Positions 1-10,814 of a stretch of 42,500 bases of DNA are shown one piece after another. The translations under genes and the position numbers were made by a program. Position 1 is the stretch's first letter. Every line of letters starts with the position of its first letter. Origin of the DNA: Halocaridina rubra (lineage: Eukaryota; Arthropoda; Malacostraca; Decapoda; Atyidae); the NCBI GenBank assembly GCA_037179515.1, contig JAXCGZ010019487.1, positions 1-42,500 on the forward strand, written 5' to 3'. The notes beneath the pieces are model-generated. The model was given only the letters and a program-made list of their open reading frames with translations, had not been told where the DNA came from and did not search any database.

Positions 1-1
1 G

Positions 2-884
<883 letters not shown>

Positions 885-2215
885 ATTATTTGTACATATC
901 TTGACTATGTATATTACGTCTGATATAAATCTCTTCTGCACACAACCTTGTACCTCGTGATAAATCTGCTCATTTTACCATACAGTTTTCTAAAATTCGA
1001 GGTCTGACGTATTATTTTTCGTTTGTGGATGATCACTTGGGTACATCTCTCCCTAACCTCTTCCTTCTTTCTGAAACCCAACTGTCTTGCCGTATTTCCC
1101 CTGACCCATTTCAAATCTCTCACTATAAGCTGTATTCTCGTTTCCGTTCCAAAGGTTGGGTCTGTGCCTACTGAAACACTAACACACCTATTACAAGGCT
1201 CGTGGACCTTGAATCACCTGACTCTGATGTTCAGTGGCTGAAGATCTATCTCTCTTCTACCACAATAGTTCTTTGCCTGTGCTACTCCTCTCCTAACTCC
1301 ACTGAATTTGTGTTCTTTGAATAGTTATCCTCTTGCCATGAATCCTTGCTATCTCTCAACACCATGCTAAAGTGAGTGGCTTCATTTTTCCCACACTAAT
1401 GCGGGAGGGAGTGAGATCATTGCTTTCTCTGTTACTCGCGATCTGGAGTGGCTTATTAAACATCCTACTAGTGTTTCCGATTGTCACAACTATACAAGTA
1501 ACACCTCTTGACCTATTCTTTACTTCTAATCCTACAAACTATTCATATTCTGCACTTCCCCTCTTGGTAATTCTGACCATTCTTTGAACTCAATATCTTC
1601 CACATTCACTCCCCTCCATCCACTCCTCCTATTCAGCATCATCTTTGGCACTTCAAGCAAACTCAATGTGATGCTTAGCATGACTTTCTCTTTGATTTTC
1701 CATGGAATGACTACTGTTTTCAGACTTGCAACCCTATAAGTTATTGATATCATAACCTCGGGAATAGAGGCGTTCTTCCCCATAATCTCCAGTTGCACCA
1801 TGCCTGCTCCATGGCTATTCAGACCAAGAATCATGCATACCAGCCACACCAAGCTTCTCATCCTAATATAACATGCTCTTTATTATTACAGCTAGGAATT
1901 GCAGCACTGCTCAGATTCATAGGTCTAAAGCTTCTTTACTAAGAGAAAAGCTGATGGCCTGAGCTTTTCTCCCATTGATAAATGTTTCTAGTTCATAACC
2001 AAAAACTTCTGTAACTCAAGCTTTCCCCCTCCCATTCCTTCTGACGATTCTATAATTTGCTCTCCTACTTGAAAAAGTCAATCTCTTTGGCCCTCAGTTT
2101 TCTGCTAACTCTTCCATAAGCAATTCCAGCACAACTAACCCTCTTACAATACCCTTCTCTAACCCTATGTCCTCCCCTATGCTTTCTTCATGCAAATACA
2201 CAATGTACTTTACTC

Positions 2216-2629
2216 TCTAAAGACGAACAAAGCATCTGGACCTGATGATATCCTTGCAAAGTTCCTTAAGGAGTTTGCAGAAGACCTGGCTCCTATGCTT
2301 TGTCATCTGTTTGCCTCGATCTCTTAACTAGTATCTATCCTTCATCTTGGAAGCACTTTCTAGTTCAGCCTGTTCCTAAAATGGGTGACCATTTTATTCC
2401 TTCTAATTATCGTCCAATTGACCTAACCTCTGCTATCAGTAAAGTACTCGAAAATTTACCCCATTCTCATTTCTTGTCACAGCTTGAATCTATTTCGCTT
2501 ATTTCCTATCACCAGTACTACTTCTGCAAGACAAAATCCACTGGTGAACTCGTGTCCTATCTCACTCATGTATGGTCATCTTTTCTGAACAATTATGGGG
2601 ATTCCTTTGTCATTGCCGGGATTCTTTAA
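2216..2629 (+). pseudogene. Family A copy 1, N-terminal part of reverse transcriptase
   Basis: Two local frames give the fingers and early palm of a non-LTR reverse transcriptase. The first resembles NKASGPDD, the second (2300-2629) contains IYPSSWKHFLVQPVPKMGD and NYRPIDLTSAISKVLE. Continuing, LISYHQYYFCKTKSTGELVS corresponds to the QYGFRKARST motif of copy 2. The frame changes near 2300 and is then cut by the 163-bp insertion at 2618, just before the catalytic-aspartate DISKAFD motif, which resumes after 2788 as EISKALDRS. It is non-functional. Confidence 0.8.
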
Positions 2630-2780
2630 TCCCATTATATATTGTGGTTATTTATCTAAGAGTTAATACAGAATATTTTTTTTCATCAGTTATCCCATAG
2701 TATTACATGATTACTGTATATCTGAAAGATCGAATATGGAATATGTTTTTCATCAGATATCCCTTCATATTTTGTGCTTA
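2618..2780. mobile_element. 163-bp unclassified insertion with 7-bp target duplication
   Basis: CATTGCC occurs at 2611-2617 and again at 2781-2787. Removing 2618-2787 restores the alignment with family A copy 2 around 34860 exactly. The insert is AT-rich and starts with a small hairpin (GGGATTCTTTAATCCC). It contains two similar 26-27-bp blocks (2671-2697 and 2741-2766, both with TTTTTCATCAG.TATCCC). No terminal inverted repeat is obvious. It could be a small non-autonomous element or a deletion derivative; I do not recognise it. Confidence 0.65.
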
Positions 2781-2921
2781 CATTGCCCTTGAGATCTCTA
2801 AGGCTCTTGACAGGAGTCTGGCACAAGGCTCTGTTGGCCAAACTCCCTGCTTTTGGCTTTACCCCTTCTCTCTATTGTCTGATTTCCAGTTTTCTTTTTG
2901 AACATTTTATATTTGTGGTTG

Positions 2922-3218
2922 GATAGAGTTAGGAATGAAGTGGTGAGAGCAAGAATGGGTGTGAGGAGAGAATTGGCAGCCAGAGTAGATATGAATGTTC
3001 TGAGATGGTTTGGCCATGTGGAGGGGATGGATAATGAAAGACTGCTGAAAAAGGTGATGAATGCGAGAGCTGATGGGAGAAATGCTAAAGGGAGGCCTAG
3101 GTTTGGGTGGATGGATGGAGTAAGGAGAGACCTGAATGATAGGAGGATGGATGTAAGGGAAGCAAGTGAGCGTGCTAGGAATAGGAATGAGTGGCGAGCG
3201 ATTGTGACACAGCTTTGA
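2922..3218 (+). pseudogene. C-terminus of RTE-like reverse transcriptase ORF
   Basis: This open frame of 98 codons and a stop reads through the characteristic end of arthropod RTE-like polyproteins: LRWFGHVEGMDNERLLKKV, then GRPRFGWMDGVRRDL, then RARNRNEWRAIV before the TGA. It encodes no catalytic domain; the reverse transcriptase core was lost by 5' truncation on insertion. The frame is intact within the fragment, which suggests this insertion is younger than its heavily decayed host element. Confidence 0.85.
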
Positions 3219-3474
3219 TGGGCATCTGCTGTTACCAGGGGCTGCATCTTACAGAGGTAGCCCTGTGGTAGGGGCAGTTGGGGAGGTGGCATTATAAAGT
3301 GACATAGGTTGTGGAAGAGTCGGGAGGATGGGCTGTGGCACTCCAGCAGTGCCATCTGAACGGTCACTAGCTCCCTCGTAATTGCCCATAGAGCAAAGTA
3401 GTCCCCGTATTGTTTCTTTTTTTATGTTGGCTACCCCCCAATGGGGAATACAGCCAAGGTAGATGGATAGATAG
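2922..3474 (+). mobile_element. 5'-truncated RTE-like LINE inserted in family A copy 1
   Basis: A 553-bp fragment carries the last 98 codons of an RTE-like ORF, then a 3' UTR, and ends in a TGGATAGATAGATA-type tail. It is flanked by a 13-bp direct repeat, ATATTTGTGGTTG, at 2909-2921 and 3475-3487. The second family-A copy has a single version of that site (about 34996-35008), so this is a clean target-primed insertion. It belongs to the same general type as the element at 40185-42500, whose 3' end lies outside the window. Confidence 0.88.
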
Positions 3475-3487
3475 ATATTTGTGGTTG

Positions 3488-4420
3488 CTGATGGCACAAC
3501 ATCTAGCTCATTCCCGTTTACCAATGGTGTTACATAGGGCTCTGTTCTTTCACTTACTCTGTTACTTCTCTTCAACGATCTTCTCTAGTCCCCGTTTCCT
3601 CTTTTTCACGCCTTTGACAATGATTCTACCTTCAGTTTTCCTTCTGCTCTCTCTTCACAACCTTCACCTGCTACTCGTAAGCAATGTTGCATCACTCTTT
3701 CTTCAACTCTCAACTTCAATTCACAGAGAGTATCTGAGTGCGGAACCCAAACTTTTGTTAAATTTAATGACCCAGACAAAGTTCCTGGTTATCTCTTTTT
3801 CTTCTTCCCCTCCTGATAGCATTATTTTCTTCAAAACTAATGAAATTTACCCTCAAAATTCTATCAACATATTAGGAGTTCAGAAAGCCTCTAACTCGTC
3901 TCAAGGAAGTTACAAAATCCAAATATCTTAAACTTCTTCTAAAAAAGTAGGAGTTCTGGTTCGTTTTCGTTATTATTTTTCCTTACCTACATTACTTATA
4001 ATTTGAAAGGTCTCATAAGTCCCAGCTGAGAATACGAATCTCATATCTGGAGTGCTTCTTCTTATACTTATCTCCTTCATAGGGTTAAATGTAAGACATT
4101 CAAACTATAAATTACACTTACTCTCACTTCTGATTGAAATTCTCTTTCTCTTTGCTGTAAAGTATCAGCCCGTTCTACTTTCTAATGTTACTACTTCCAT
4201 TGCTGCTCTGACGAGTTGGCAAGTTGCATCCTCTCCCCACTGCCAAAGCTGTGTAACTGTCGCAAAGCGGTCTCATCTCACAGACACTGTGTGGAGAAAT
4301 GAAGATCACAGATTTGTCGATGTAATAACTTCTTCTTCCTTTCCACCTACAGACTCTGGGACTTACTTCCTCTTTTTGTCGTTCCTAACTCCTATGACCT
4401 TTCTTCCTTCAGAGAGCTGA
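3488..4420 (+). pseudogene. Family A copy 1, C-terminal reverse transcriptase remains
   Basis: After the RTE insertion the family-A sequence resumes with the segment matching the FADD catalytic box. Here the local frame reads FDND (3613-3624), so the first catalytic Asp is changed to Asn. The frame continues with NLHLLLVSNVASLF and EFR-like remnants, then a stretch ending near INILGVQKASNSS and, from 4052, the ESKAVR/ALTSWQ region that precedes the 3' UTR. Several frame changes are needed to follow copy 2. It cannot encode an active enzyme. Confidence 0.7.
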
Positions 4421-4622
4421 TGTATCATCACCTCAGGGACTAATTCTGCCATATTTCTAGGCCTTCATTACTTCGACTACTCTGTCAATGTATCCTTTTC
4501 CTATTCTTCATCATTCTCTTATTTATGTCTTGTTTTCGAGCTTCTACTTTTTCCTTGCCTCATTGTTTTCTTGCTACCAGAGCAATTTTCTTTCCTGTCA
4601 CGGTGTCACACTCATAGAAAAA

Positions 4623-6064
4623 ATCTATGAGATGTTATGTGATATATCTTAATAAACAATTATCTGGCTCATAATAATATATGTCAATGTATAGCATATA
4701 AATACTACAAATGAGAGTCTAAAAATGTGTCTTTCATTTAACCAACCCTAAGAGTGTGTGTGTAATGCTTTATTGCCATTTTACTTCTTACACACGTATG
4801 AGGTCAGTACAGTGCACATGTCCATATTTCCAATTTACACTGAAGGTTTTTCCCTAATATTAGTAATGTTAAAAGAGGGTGAAAAATTAAAATATAGGAT
4901 TTACAAAGTGTAGCGTGTTAAAACATCAAAAATATTTTTAGTAATTCATGTCGAATATCATGTCACCATTGTTACAAGGACCTCTTCCCGACAATTTTTC
5001 ATGTCAAATGTTGTCTCCACTGTTACAGGGTAGTCCTCCGGGCATTCTGCTAATATCATTACTTTATCAAAGTAAAATATATGACAACTGGAGATTTGTA
5101 TATCTAAGCCAAACTCAAAGTGAATAGTTAATTTCATTATCTGTAATGACTACAGCAACAATATGCGCAATGCCCTCGCACATACATTTTCAGTTTGTCA
5201 GGCCATGTATTCCCAGTTAATAATTGATTGTTATTTCGTTTAGTATTTTGCTTGTCTGCGGTATTCTGTGATTTTCTGTGAATTTTGTTTCCATAATCAA
5301 TCGGCCTTTCTCATCCTTTTTATCTAGATTTTTTTTCTTATCGTTGAGAGATGAAAGTTTCTCTCAACTTGAAGTGAACCAAATTGTAGAAAACTATGTT
5401 TTGGTTTACTGTCTCTTTTTTTTTTCATTAGCAATCTGAGCATCTGTCATGCAATCGCGTTGTTCATGTCAAATTCCAAAATATAATAGCATATCACACA
5501 AACAGACTAAATGATCGTTTTGTCTAGACGCTATATTTTGCAAATGATGTTCCATCCGCGATATATTTCCACGTTAATATATTGAAGCTCTGATACTTCA
5601 ATTCCTATGCTAAAGTTGTGGTATCCTTGCTGGCTTAGTGGGTTATATCATCTCATTTCACTGCAACTACCACAGCCTATCAGCAGTTTGTCAAGCTACA
5701 TAACAAAGATACCAGAGAGCGATTACAAAGGTTTATACTCTACACGATTATGCTTATCAATATGTATGACACACAGAAAAGAAATAATACCAATATCACG
5801 AGTATTACATTTGGAGCCTACAAAATTATATCACCTTGGCAGACTAAGCAATCAACATTCACAAAAATAATGCATTCTGCAGCCGTAATTTCCATAACAA
5901 ACTGCGGTATATTCTTTTTTTGTTATGAGTATACATACTTTCAAAGAATCAGATACCTAGATTCAAGCGGAACCTGTACAAGTTTTCCTTTGCAATACTT
6001 ATATTGTTATTTAGAGGGGAACAACGGCTTAATGGTAACAAAGATAAACAGAGTTAAGCTAATA
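4623..6064. other. AT-rich intergenic DNA with a 52-bp tandem duplication
   Basis: No coding region is supported. A 52-bp unit beginning TCATGTC.AAT is present twice in tandem (4947-4998 and 4999-5050), with a shared TGTTACA.GG core and scattered differences. The remainder shows only T-runs and scattered AT-rich sequence. Confidence 0.5.
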
Positions 6065-6096
6065 TTATCATCCCTCCTCTGTCTGTCTGTCTCTAG

Positions 6097-6220
6097 GCGA
6101 TCGATGAGGGCCGAAAGGGGCGATATCGAACGAGAGACATTGTGTGAAGCCGAAAAGGATGTGGGTCGAAGCAGTATAACTTCGCTCCACACTGACCCAT
6201 CTTTCACCACTACTCCTTAA
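6097..6220 (+). other. Possible terminal exon (weak candidate)
   Basis: A pyrimidine-rich tract ending in CTGTCTCTAG (AG at 6095-6096) resembles a splice acceptor. Downstream the sequence becomes more GC-rich and one frame (from 6098) is open for 40 codons to TAA at 6218-6220, with a charged composition including MRAERGDIERETLCEAEKDV. The same frame is also open upstream of the acceptor, so the acceptor is not required. No family is recognised, and the piece could equally be a repeat fragment. Confidence 0.2.
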
Positions 6221-6277
6221 GGTGACTGTCACAACCTCCACTCTCTCCACACTTCTTCCAGACACCACACTACCATA

Positions 6278-6565
6278 AACATAGGTAGGACTGACGTATT
6301 TTTTTTCTCTCTTGTGCATGAAGGACGTAGGTTATAGTTTTGACTAGTCTAAAAGAGAAATTAACTGAATACTTACAGAAAATATAAATAAATAAATCCT
6401 CCATGACATTATAGATAGTTCCTTAACATGGGTAGGACTGACTTATTTTTTTTTTTTTACTTCTTGTGCATGAAAGACTTACGTTATAGTTCAGACCGCC
6501 CAAAAATAATTACCTGATGTTAAAATTCCCCCCTCCCCAAGACGTCATAGATAGTCCTCTAATTC
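6278..6565. repeat. Tandem duplication of about 145 bp, two diverged copies
   Basis: The block beginning ACATAGGTAGGACTGAC at 6278 recurs from 6427 as ACATGGGTAGGACTGAC. Both continue through a T-run, CTTGTGCATGAA.GAC, GTTATAGTT..GAC and ATAGATAGT.CCT. The copies differ by substitutions and small indels. No coding frame is conserved between them. Confidence 0.8.
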
Positions 6566-7194
6566 CAAAAGCATGTTTCCCTGTGCTTAAAATGAGTCTG
6601 TTTATCTGTACCCATTATATTACGAATTTATATATGTGTGTAGGCTTATACAGTCATAACCCATAACGATGCAGTTCTTAAGTAGTTAGAATTTTATCTC
6701 TCTGACTGCGTCTGTCTAAAGGCTACAGGGCTTGTGACTCTCAATTGCTAGAGTAATTATGAATGCATGTGTAGTTTCTCGAATGCGAGTGTAATAATGT
6801 TACCAGTGTATTACCGTTAGGAGAATAGTGTACTTAAAAGAATATATATGAAATATTTAGTTGCAGATAACAAATAACTTAGCAAATGATTATGATGAAC
6901 TTTTGAACATCATAAATCAGGGAGCAGATTAGGCCACATGTTTAAGCAGAGACTAAAAACGAGGGAAAATGCATATTTTTTTCTTTTGTGAAAGGGAAGG
7001 ATATACATGTTTGATATTATGTCGAAGACATAACCAACTGACTAGTTAACAGATATTTGCTTGTTTATATGTACTAACTAAATTCTGTTGCATGTTGCTA
7101 GACTCATAACAAATAACATTTGGATGTTTCAATATTCCTAACTCTAAGTTATTTCTTGTAATCATCTAAACCGCGAACATAATGATGTTTAAGA
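6566..7194. other. AT-rich intergenic DNA, nothing recognised
   Basis: No open frame, tRNA-like structure or repeat is evident on either strand in this stretch. Confidence 0.5.

Positions 7195-7270
<76 letters not shown>
7195..7270. repeat. (ATT)n microsatellite
   Basis: About 25 uninterrupted ATT units. Confidence 0.97.
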
Positions 7271-7529
7271 CCTGCCTATTTTATAGACAGCAATGTCCAA
7301 AGGCATAGAAATTCTTTTATACATTTATTTATTAATACGACGGACCTTCTGAACTGCTCTTTCATGACAAACCAGTCGTTTCTCTTGACTTTTGGCCTGT
7401 TCTTTAAATCTTAAGAAATAGTTCCAGAACTAATATATTATAACATTTCAGTATTAATGGATATCTAACTTTAGGGCTTTTGGGTGCAGCGAACCTGGTG
7501 AAAGGATATATCCATACAAATCCTTAACA

Positions 7530-7800
7530 CGTAGCAATTGGGGTTGGTAATATACCAGCCGCATGTTCGAATCTGGTCTGGAGTTGAATTGGCTCTTCCT
7601 GTTTCATGTCATTACCAATCACATTGGGCAATTAATTGGAGGGGGGGTTTCGGTGATTTGCTGTAGGCCTACCTGATTATGCACACTGCCTGGAGATCAC
7701 TGGATCCACGTAATTGGAGCGGGAGCTTGGACCTCATCTATGTGTTAAGTATATAGTTGTGCTCTAATGCTATCACTGTCCCTTGCCTCCGCCATTCATT
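7530..7800 (+). repeat. Possible tRNA-derived SINE
   Basis: TAGCAATTGGG (about 7534) resembles a polymerase III A box, and TGTTCGAATCT about 30 bp further (about 7564) closely matches a B box, both on the + strand with tRNA-like spacing. The unrelated body downstream (to about 7800) has no open frame. There is no clear tail or target duplication, so the boundaries and the SINE assignment are tentative. Confidence 0.4.
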
Positions 7801-8645
7801 GCAGACTTATAACCTTTAAGTTAATAGTATTATCTACATTAGCATTCTTCGGAAGTGATACAAAGTGAATATAATCTTAACTTTAGGGTACTCGTCAGAT
7901 GATGATGTATAAGTTGGTTTATGATAAAGCATTATTAGAGCATTCAGAGGGTCAAAATGTAGCTTTCCCAAATATTTACTATTAATTACCTTGAAATTTG
8001 AGGTATGAGTACAATGTACAAAACAGTCAACATGTGTCTAAGGAATTATTTAAAAATAACTTATAAAAGAAACTAAATGATCAAGTACCTTAGTTACATT
8101 CAAAGAAAGTAGCTAAAAAGATTTAGATAAAATAATATTACACGTTTAAACACGTGGATGACAGCATAAAAAAAAAGTGAAAAAGTGCGGAAGTAACAAA
8201 ATGAGGTAAAAACAGCAAAAAGGTAAAAAATATAAAAACTGTGTAAGTAAATTTTACCATTTAATCGCAGCTTATATCGCCCAGTGAAAGGTTGCGTAAA
8301 TGAAGCACCTCATCGAGAATGATCAAATGATACCCAAAAAACACATTTCTTGAATCGATGCTATTGTAGTATGCGATCTACCTCACTGTTTGGAGTCAAT
8401 TCACCCTAACCTAAACTGGTTAGGTTAGGTCAGGTTAAGGTAGGGAAGGGTACAATAAACTATACATAGAGAATCTTTCTAATGTTCCCAAGTAGACGGA
8501 TTCGAGAATTCTGCTTGCAGGCAAGGGTTCTGCATCAGCAGTAACATATTGTTAATTAAATATACAGAAATAGTAAAAAGAAGGTAGTTTTTTAATATGA
8601 AGCATAATATCCTTACATACTTTTTTTACGTTCTATGCCAATATT
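7801..8645. other. AT-rich intergenic DNA with a TTAGG-type palindrome
   Basis: No gene is seen. At about 8404-8428 the sequence CCTAACC...GGTTAGG forms a short inverted repeat followed by further TTAGGT/CAGGTT variants to about 8440. TTAGG is the usual arthropod telomere unit, but the tract is too short to be telomeric. Confidence 0.5.
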
Positions 8646-8649
8646 AATT

Positions 8650-8780
8650 CCGCATTATTGGGGTGGACACTGTCAGACTGGACCTGGGGAATGAAAGAAT
8701 GGATGCCCCACGGTGGGCTCCATCGCGGATCTATCACCGTCCGAATCTAGTATTCTAACCACTACGCTACCACGATCCCC
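8650..8780 (-). repeat. tRNA-like SINE head, minus strand
   Basis: Read on the minus strand from 8780, the sequence starts GGGGATCGTGGTAGCGTAG and has a good A box (TAGCGTAGTGG). A weaker B-box-like GTGATAGATCC follows with tRNA-like spacing. It then runs into GGAGCCCACCGTGGGGCATC. Mismatches in the stems rule out a functional tRNA. A tRNA-derived SINE fragment is the best explanation. Confidence 0.5.
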
Positions 8781-9146
8781 ATTATCCATTTATTTCAGGC
8801 ATGGGCAACCTGCAGCAAGCGGGTCTCATGTCTTTGTGCAGCCCCTCGAGGATTTTGCAGCTTCTTGAAACCACTGATCACCCAATTAACTGGAGGGATT
8901 CAGTCTTACCTTCAAAATTTCCACTGCCTATAACCAGAGGAGATGGGACTGCAATATAAACTTTTATTCCAATAATAATGGAAAGGAGCATAAATATATG
9001 AGTATATGGTAATACTTCATGCATACAAATATCAATAAACTATCAATCAGCCTGCATTCACTTGAATAAATATAATATGGCCACCAGTTCTCAGAAGGTT
9101 GCCTATGCCTGAAATATACTACACCAAGTAAAACACACACACACTC
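8781..9146. other. Spacer ending in CA-rich motif
   Basis: No gene is recognised. The final 20 bp form an ACACACAC tract that immediately precedes the first family-B LINE copy. Confidence 0.5.
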
Positions 9147-10702
9147 AAAGAACAGGTTTTAAAGTTTAAGAGGGCAGTTGGAAGCATCACTGAGACAAAT
9201 GAAGAGATCAGTGAAGAATAAAACAAGGAGTTTCAGTCAGTATTTATGGTAGAAAATACCCCACCTCTTCAGATTACGGAGATAAAACATCATAGGCGGG
9301 TATTAGAAAACATCATCTTTTCAGCCACAGAGATATGCAAAGCGTTGATGGAGTTAGATGCCCATAAAGCTAAAGGTCCTGATGACATATCCCGTTGCCC
9401 ACTTAATATATGCGCTAAACCAATATCAGGGGAGCTTTGCAGCATTTGAAAAGTCACTGAATCTGAAGAGACTCCAAGATGCTGGAAACAAGCGAATGTG
9501 GTATCTATCTTCAAAAAAGAAAGGAAAGCTACAACTCTAAACTTTAAGTCTGCCTCCATGACCAGCATAGCCTGCAGAGTGAGACAACATGGCTTCAGAA
9601 AAGGCAAATAAACAGTAACAAACTTATTGGAATTTTATGATGAAATAAGCTAGATTTTAAAAGACAGAGTGGGCTGGGCGGATTGCATATTCTTATATTT
9701 TCAAAAGGCATTTGATACAGTCAAACATAGGAGACTTATTAAGAAGCTGTAAGTAAAGGCAAAAATAGGTAGAAATGTCTTGACATGAAAAAACTTACTT
9801 AGAAGGAAGGGAACAGACGGTTCGAATTTGACACTCAGTGTCTGACTGGAGAAGCTTTAGTAGTGGCTACACAGGATTCAGTTTTAGGGCCACTTTTGTT
9901 CCATATTTGCAGATGATGCAAAGATTGTGAAGAAAGTAAAAAACGGGATCAATGGTAGAGAACTTCAGGAAGGCCTAAATAGTCTGTACGAGTGGTCAAA
10001 AATGTGGCTAATGAAATTTATTATTTTAATATGTAAGGTGATGAGAATAGGTACAAGTGTAATATGGCCCAAATGTGGGTGCAGAATTTCAGACAGAGAA
10101 ATAGAGATTTAGGAGTAAACATATTGGCAGATTTGTCTCCGGAAATGAATATAAAAGGCATAGTAAGGAGTGCATATGCTCTCTTAGCAAATGTAAGAGT
10201 AGCCTTCGGGCACATGGACAAGGATATGTTCAGAAATATTTATGTAACCAATGTGAGGCCAAAGCTTGAATATGCAGCCCTTTTTTGGAATCCACACTTC
10301 AAAAAGCACATGATTAACCTGGAAAAAATTCGAAGACATGCCACGAAACTGGTGCCAGAAATACGCAATCTCAATTAAGAGGAAAGGCTGAGAGAATTAA
10401 AAATGAGAGATTTGGTGACAGTTTTTAAATCACTTCATAGCTCTGACAGAGTGAATAGGGATCAATATTTTGATATGGATGTCTCTAGAACTAGGGGTCA
10501 TAGTTTGAAGCTTTGTAAGAAAACTTCTTTGCAGGATGTAAGGAAGTATTTTTTTTTTTTTTGTGTGACAATAGTTGATGCTTGGAATTCGCTAGGTAAG
10601 GAGGTGGTTAATGTACCTCAGTTCATATCAGTATAAAGTAGGAACCGACAAGGAAACAAACAAACATTTACTTCCATTTTACACAATTAGGTAATTACAC
10701 AT
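9147..10702 (+). mobile_element. CR1/Jockey-group LINE family B, copy 1 (5'-truncated, decayed)
   Basis: Homology to copy 4 begins at the sequence equivalent to 17400 and runs to the 3' UTR. Internal deletions remove about 65 bp of the palm (near 9570) and about 50 bp just before the FADD box (near 9900). The FADDAKIV motif itself survives at about 9907. The 3' UTR motif GAACCGACAAGG is followed by the tail ACACAATTAGGTAATTACAC at 10681-10700. Multiple stops and frameshifts are present. Confidence 0.88.
9246..10636 (+). pseudogene. Family B copy 1 reverse transcriptase remains
   Basis: Local frames give VENTPPLQITE, then KALMELDAHKAKGPDDIS (fingers), WADCIF.YFQKAFDTVKH (first catalytic Asp), FADDAKIVKKVKN (catalytic box), and from 10064 LGVNILADLSPEMNIKGIV and YVTNVRPKLEYAALFWNP of the C-terminal domain. 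A further frame from 10403 gives the end, with TRGHSLKL and AWNSLGKEVVN. The order and spacing match copy 4. Stops separate all of these blocks, so it is a pseudogene. Confidence 0.85.
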
Positions 10703-10814
10703 ATTGACTATAAATATTGAACCGACCAGGAGACGGGGAGTTACGAGCATTGGTGCTCTTTCCCGTGAGCAAAAAAAAAATGTAATTAAAGTTGATAATG
10801 ACACACACACACAC
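10703..10814 (+). mobile_element. Family B copy 2, 3'-UTR-only fragment
   Basis: Directly after the tail of copy 1 comes a second family-B 3' end: ATTGAACCGACCAGGAGACG, TACGAGCATTGGTGCTCTTTCCCGT, then an A-run and a tail TTGATAATGACACACACAC. It corresponds to the last codons or UTR of copy 4 (about 19045-19130). This is an extremely 5'-truncated copy of about 110 bp. Confidence 0.75.

Larger units (their letters stand above)
948..4622 (+). mobile_element. Jockey-like non-LTR retrotransposon, family A copy 1 (decayed, with two insertions)
   Basis: The sequence aligns along its length with 33130-36132, a second copy of the same element. The order is endonuclease-like remains (about 1030-1600), a central linker (about 1900-2220), reverse transcriptase (about 2220-3640, including the KASGPDD-like and YRPIDL-like motifs and a remnant of the SGVPQG..FADD region) and a C-terminal region (3640-4420). 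The 3' end is a short A-rich tail at 4608-4622, matching the tail at 36118-36132. Stops and frameshifts are frequent throughout. Two insertions interrupt it: 2618-2780 and 2922-3474. Without them it is about 2.9 kb, close to copy 2. The 5' limit is where alignment with copy 2 fades, so it is approximate. The clade name rests on the motifs and is uncertain within the Jockey/CR1 group. Confidence 0.85.

Noticed and set aside
2798..3575. Long minus-strand open frames opposite the RTE-like fragment
   Set aside because: They are complementary-strand shadows of the real + strand frame and its UTR; composition is Ser/Leu/Pro-rich as expected for a shadow.
8650..8780. Functional tRNA gene
   Set aside because: The A box is good but the B box and stems are degenerate, and no acceptor-stem pairing is evident; a SINE fragment fits better.
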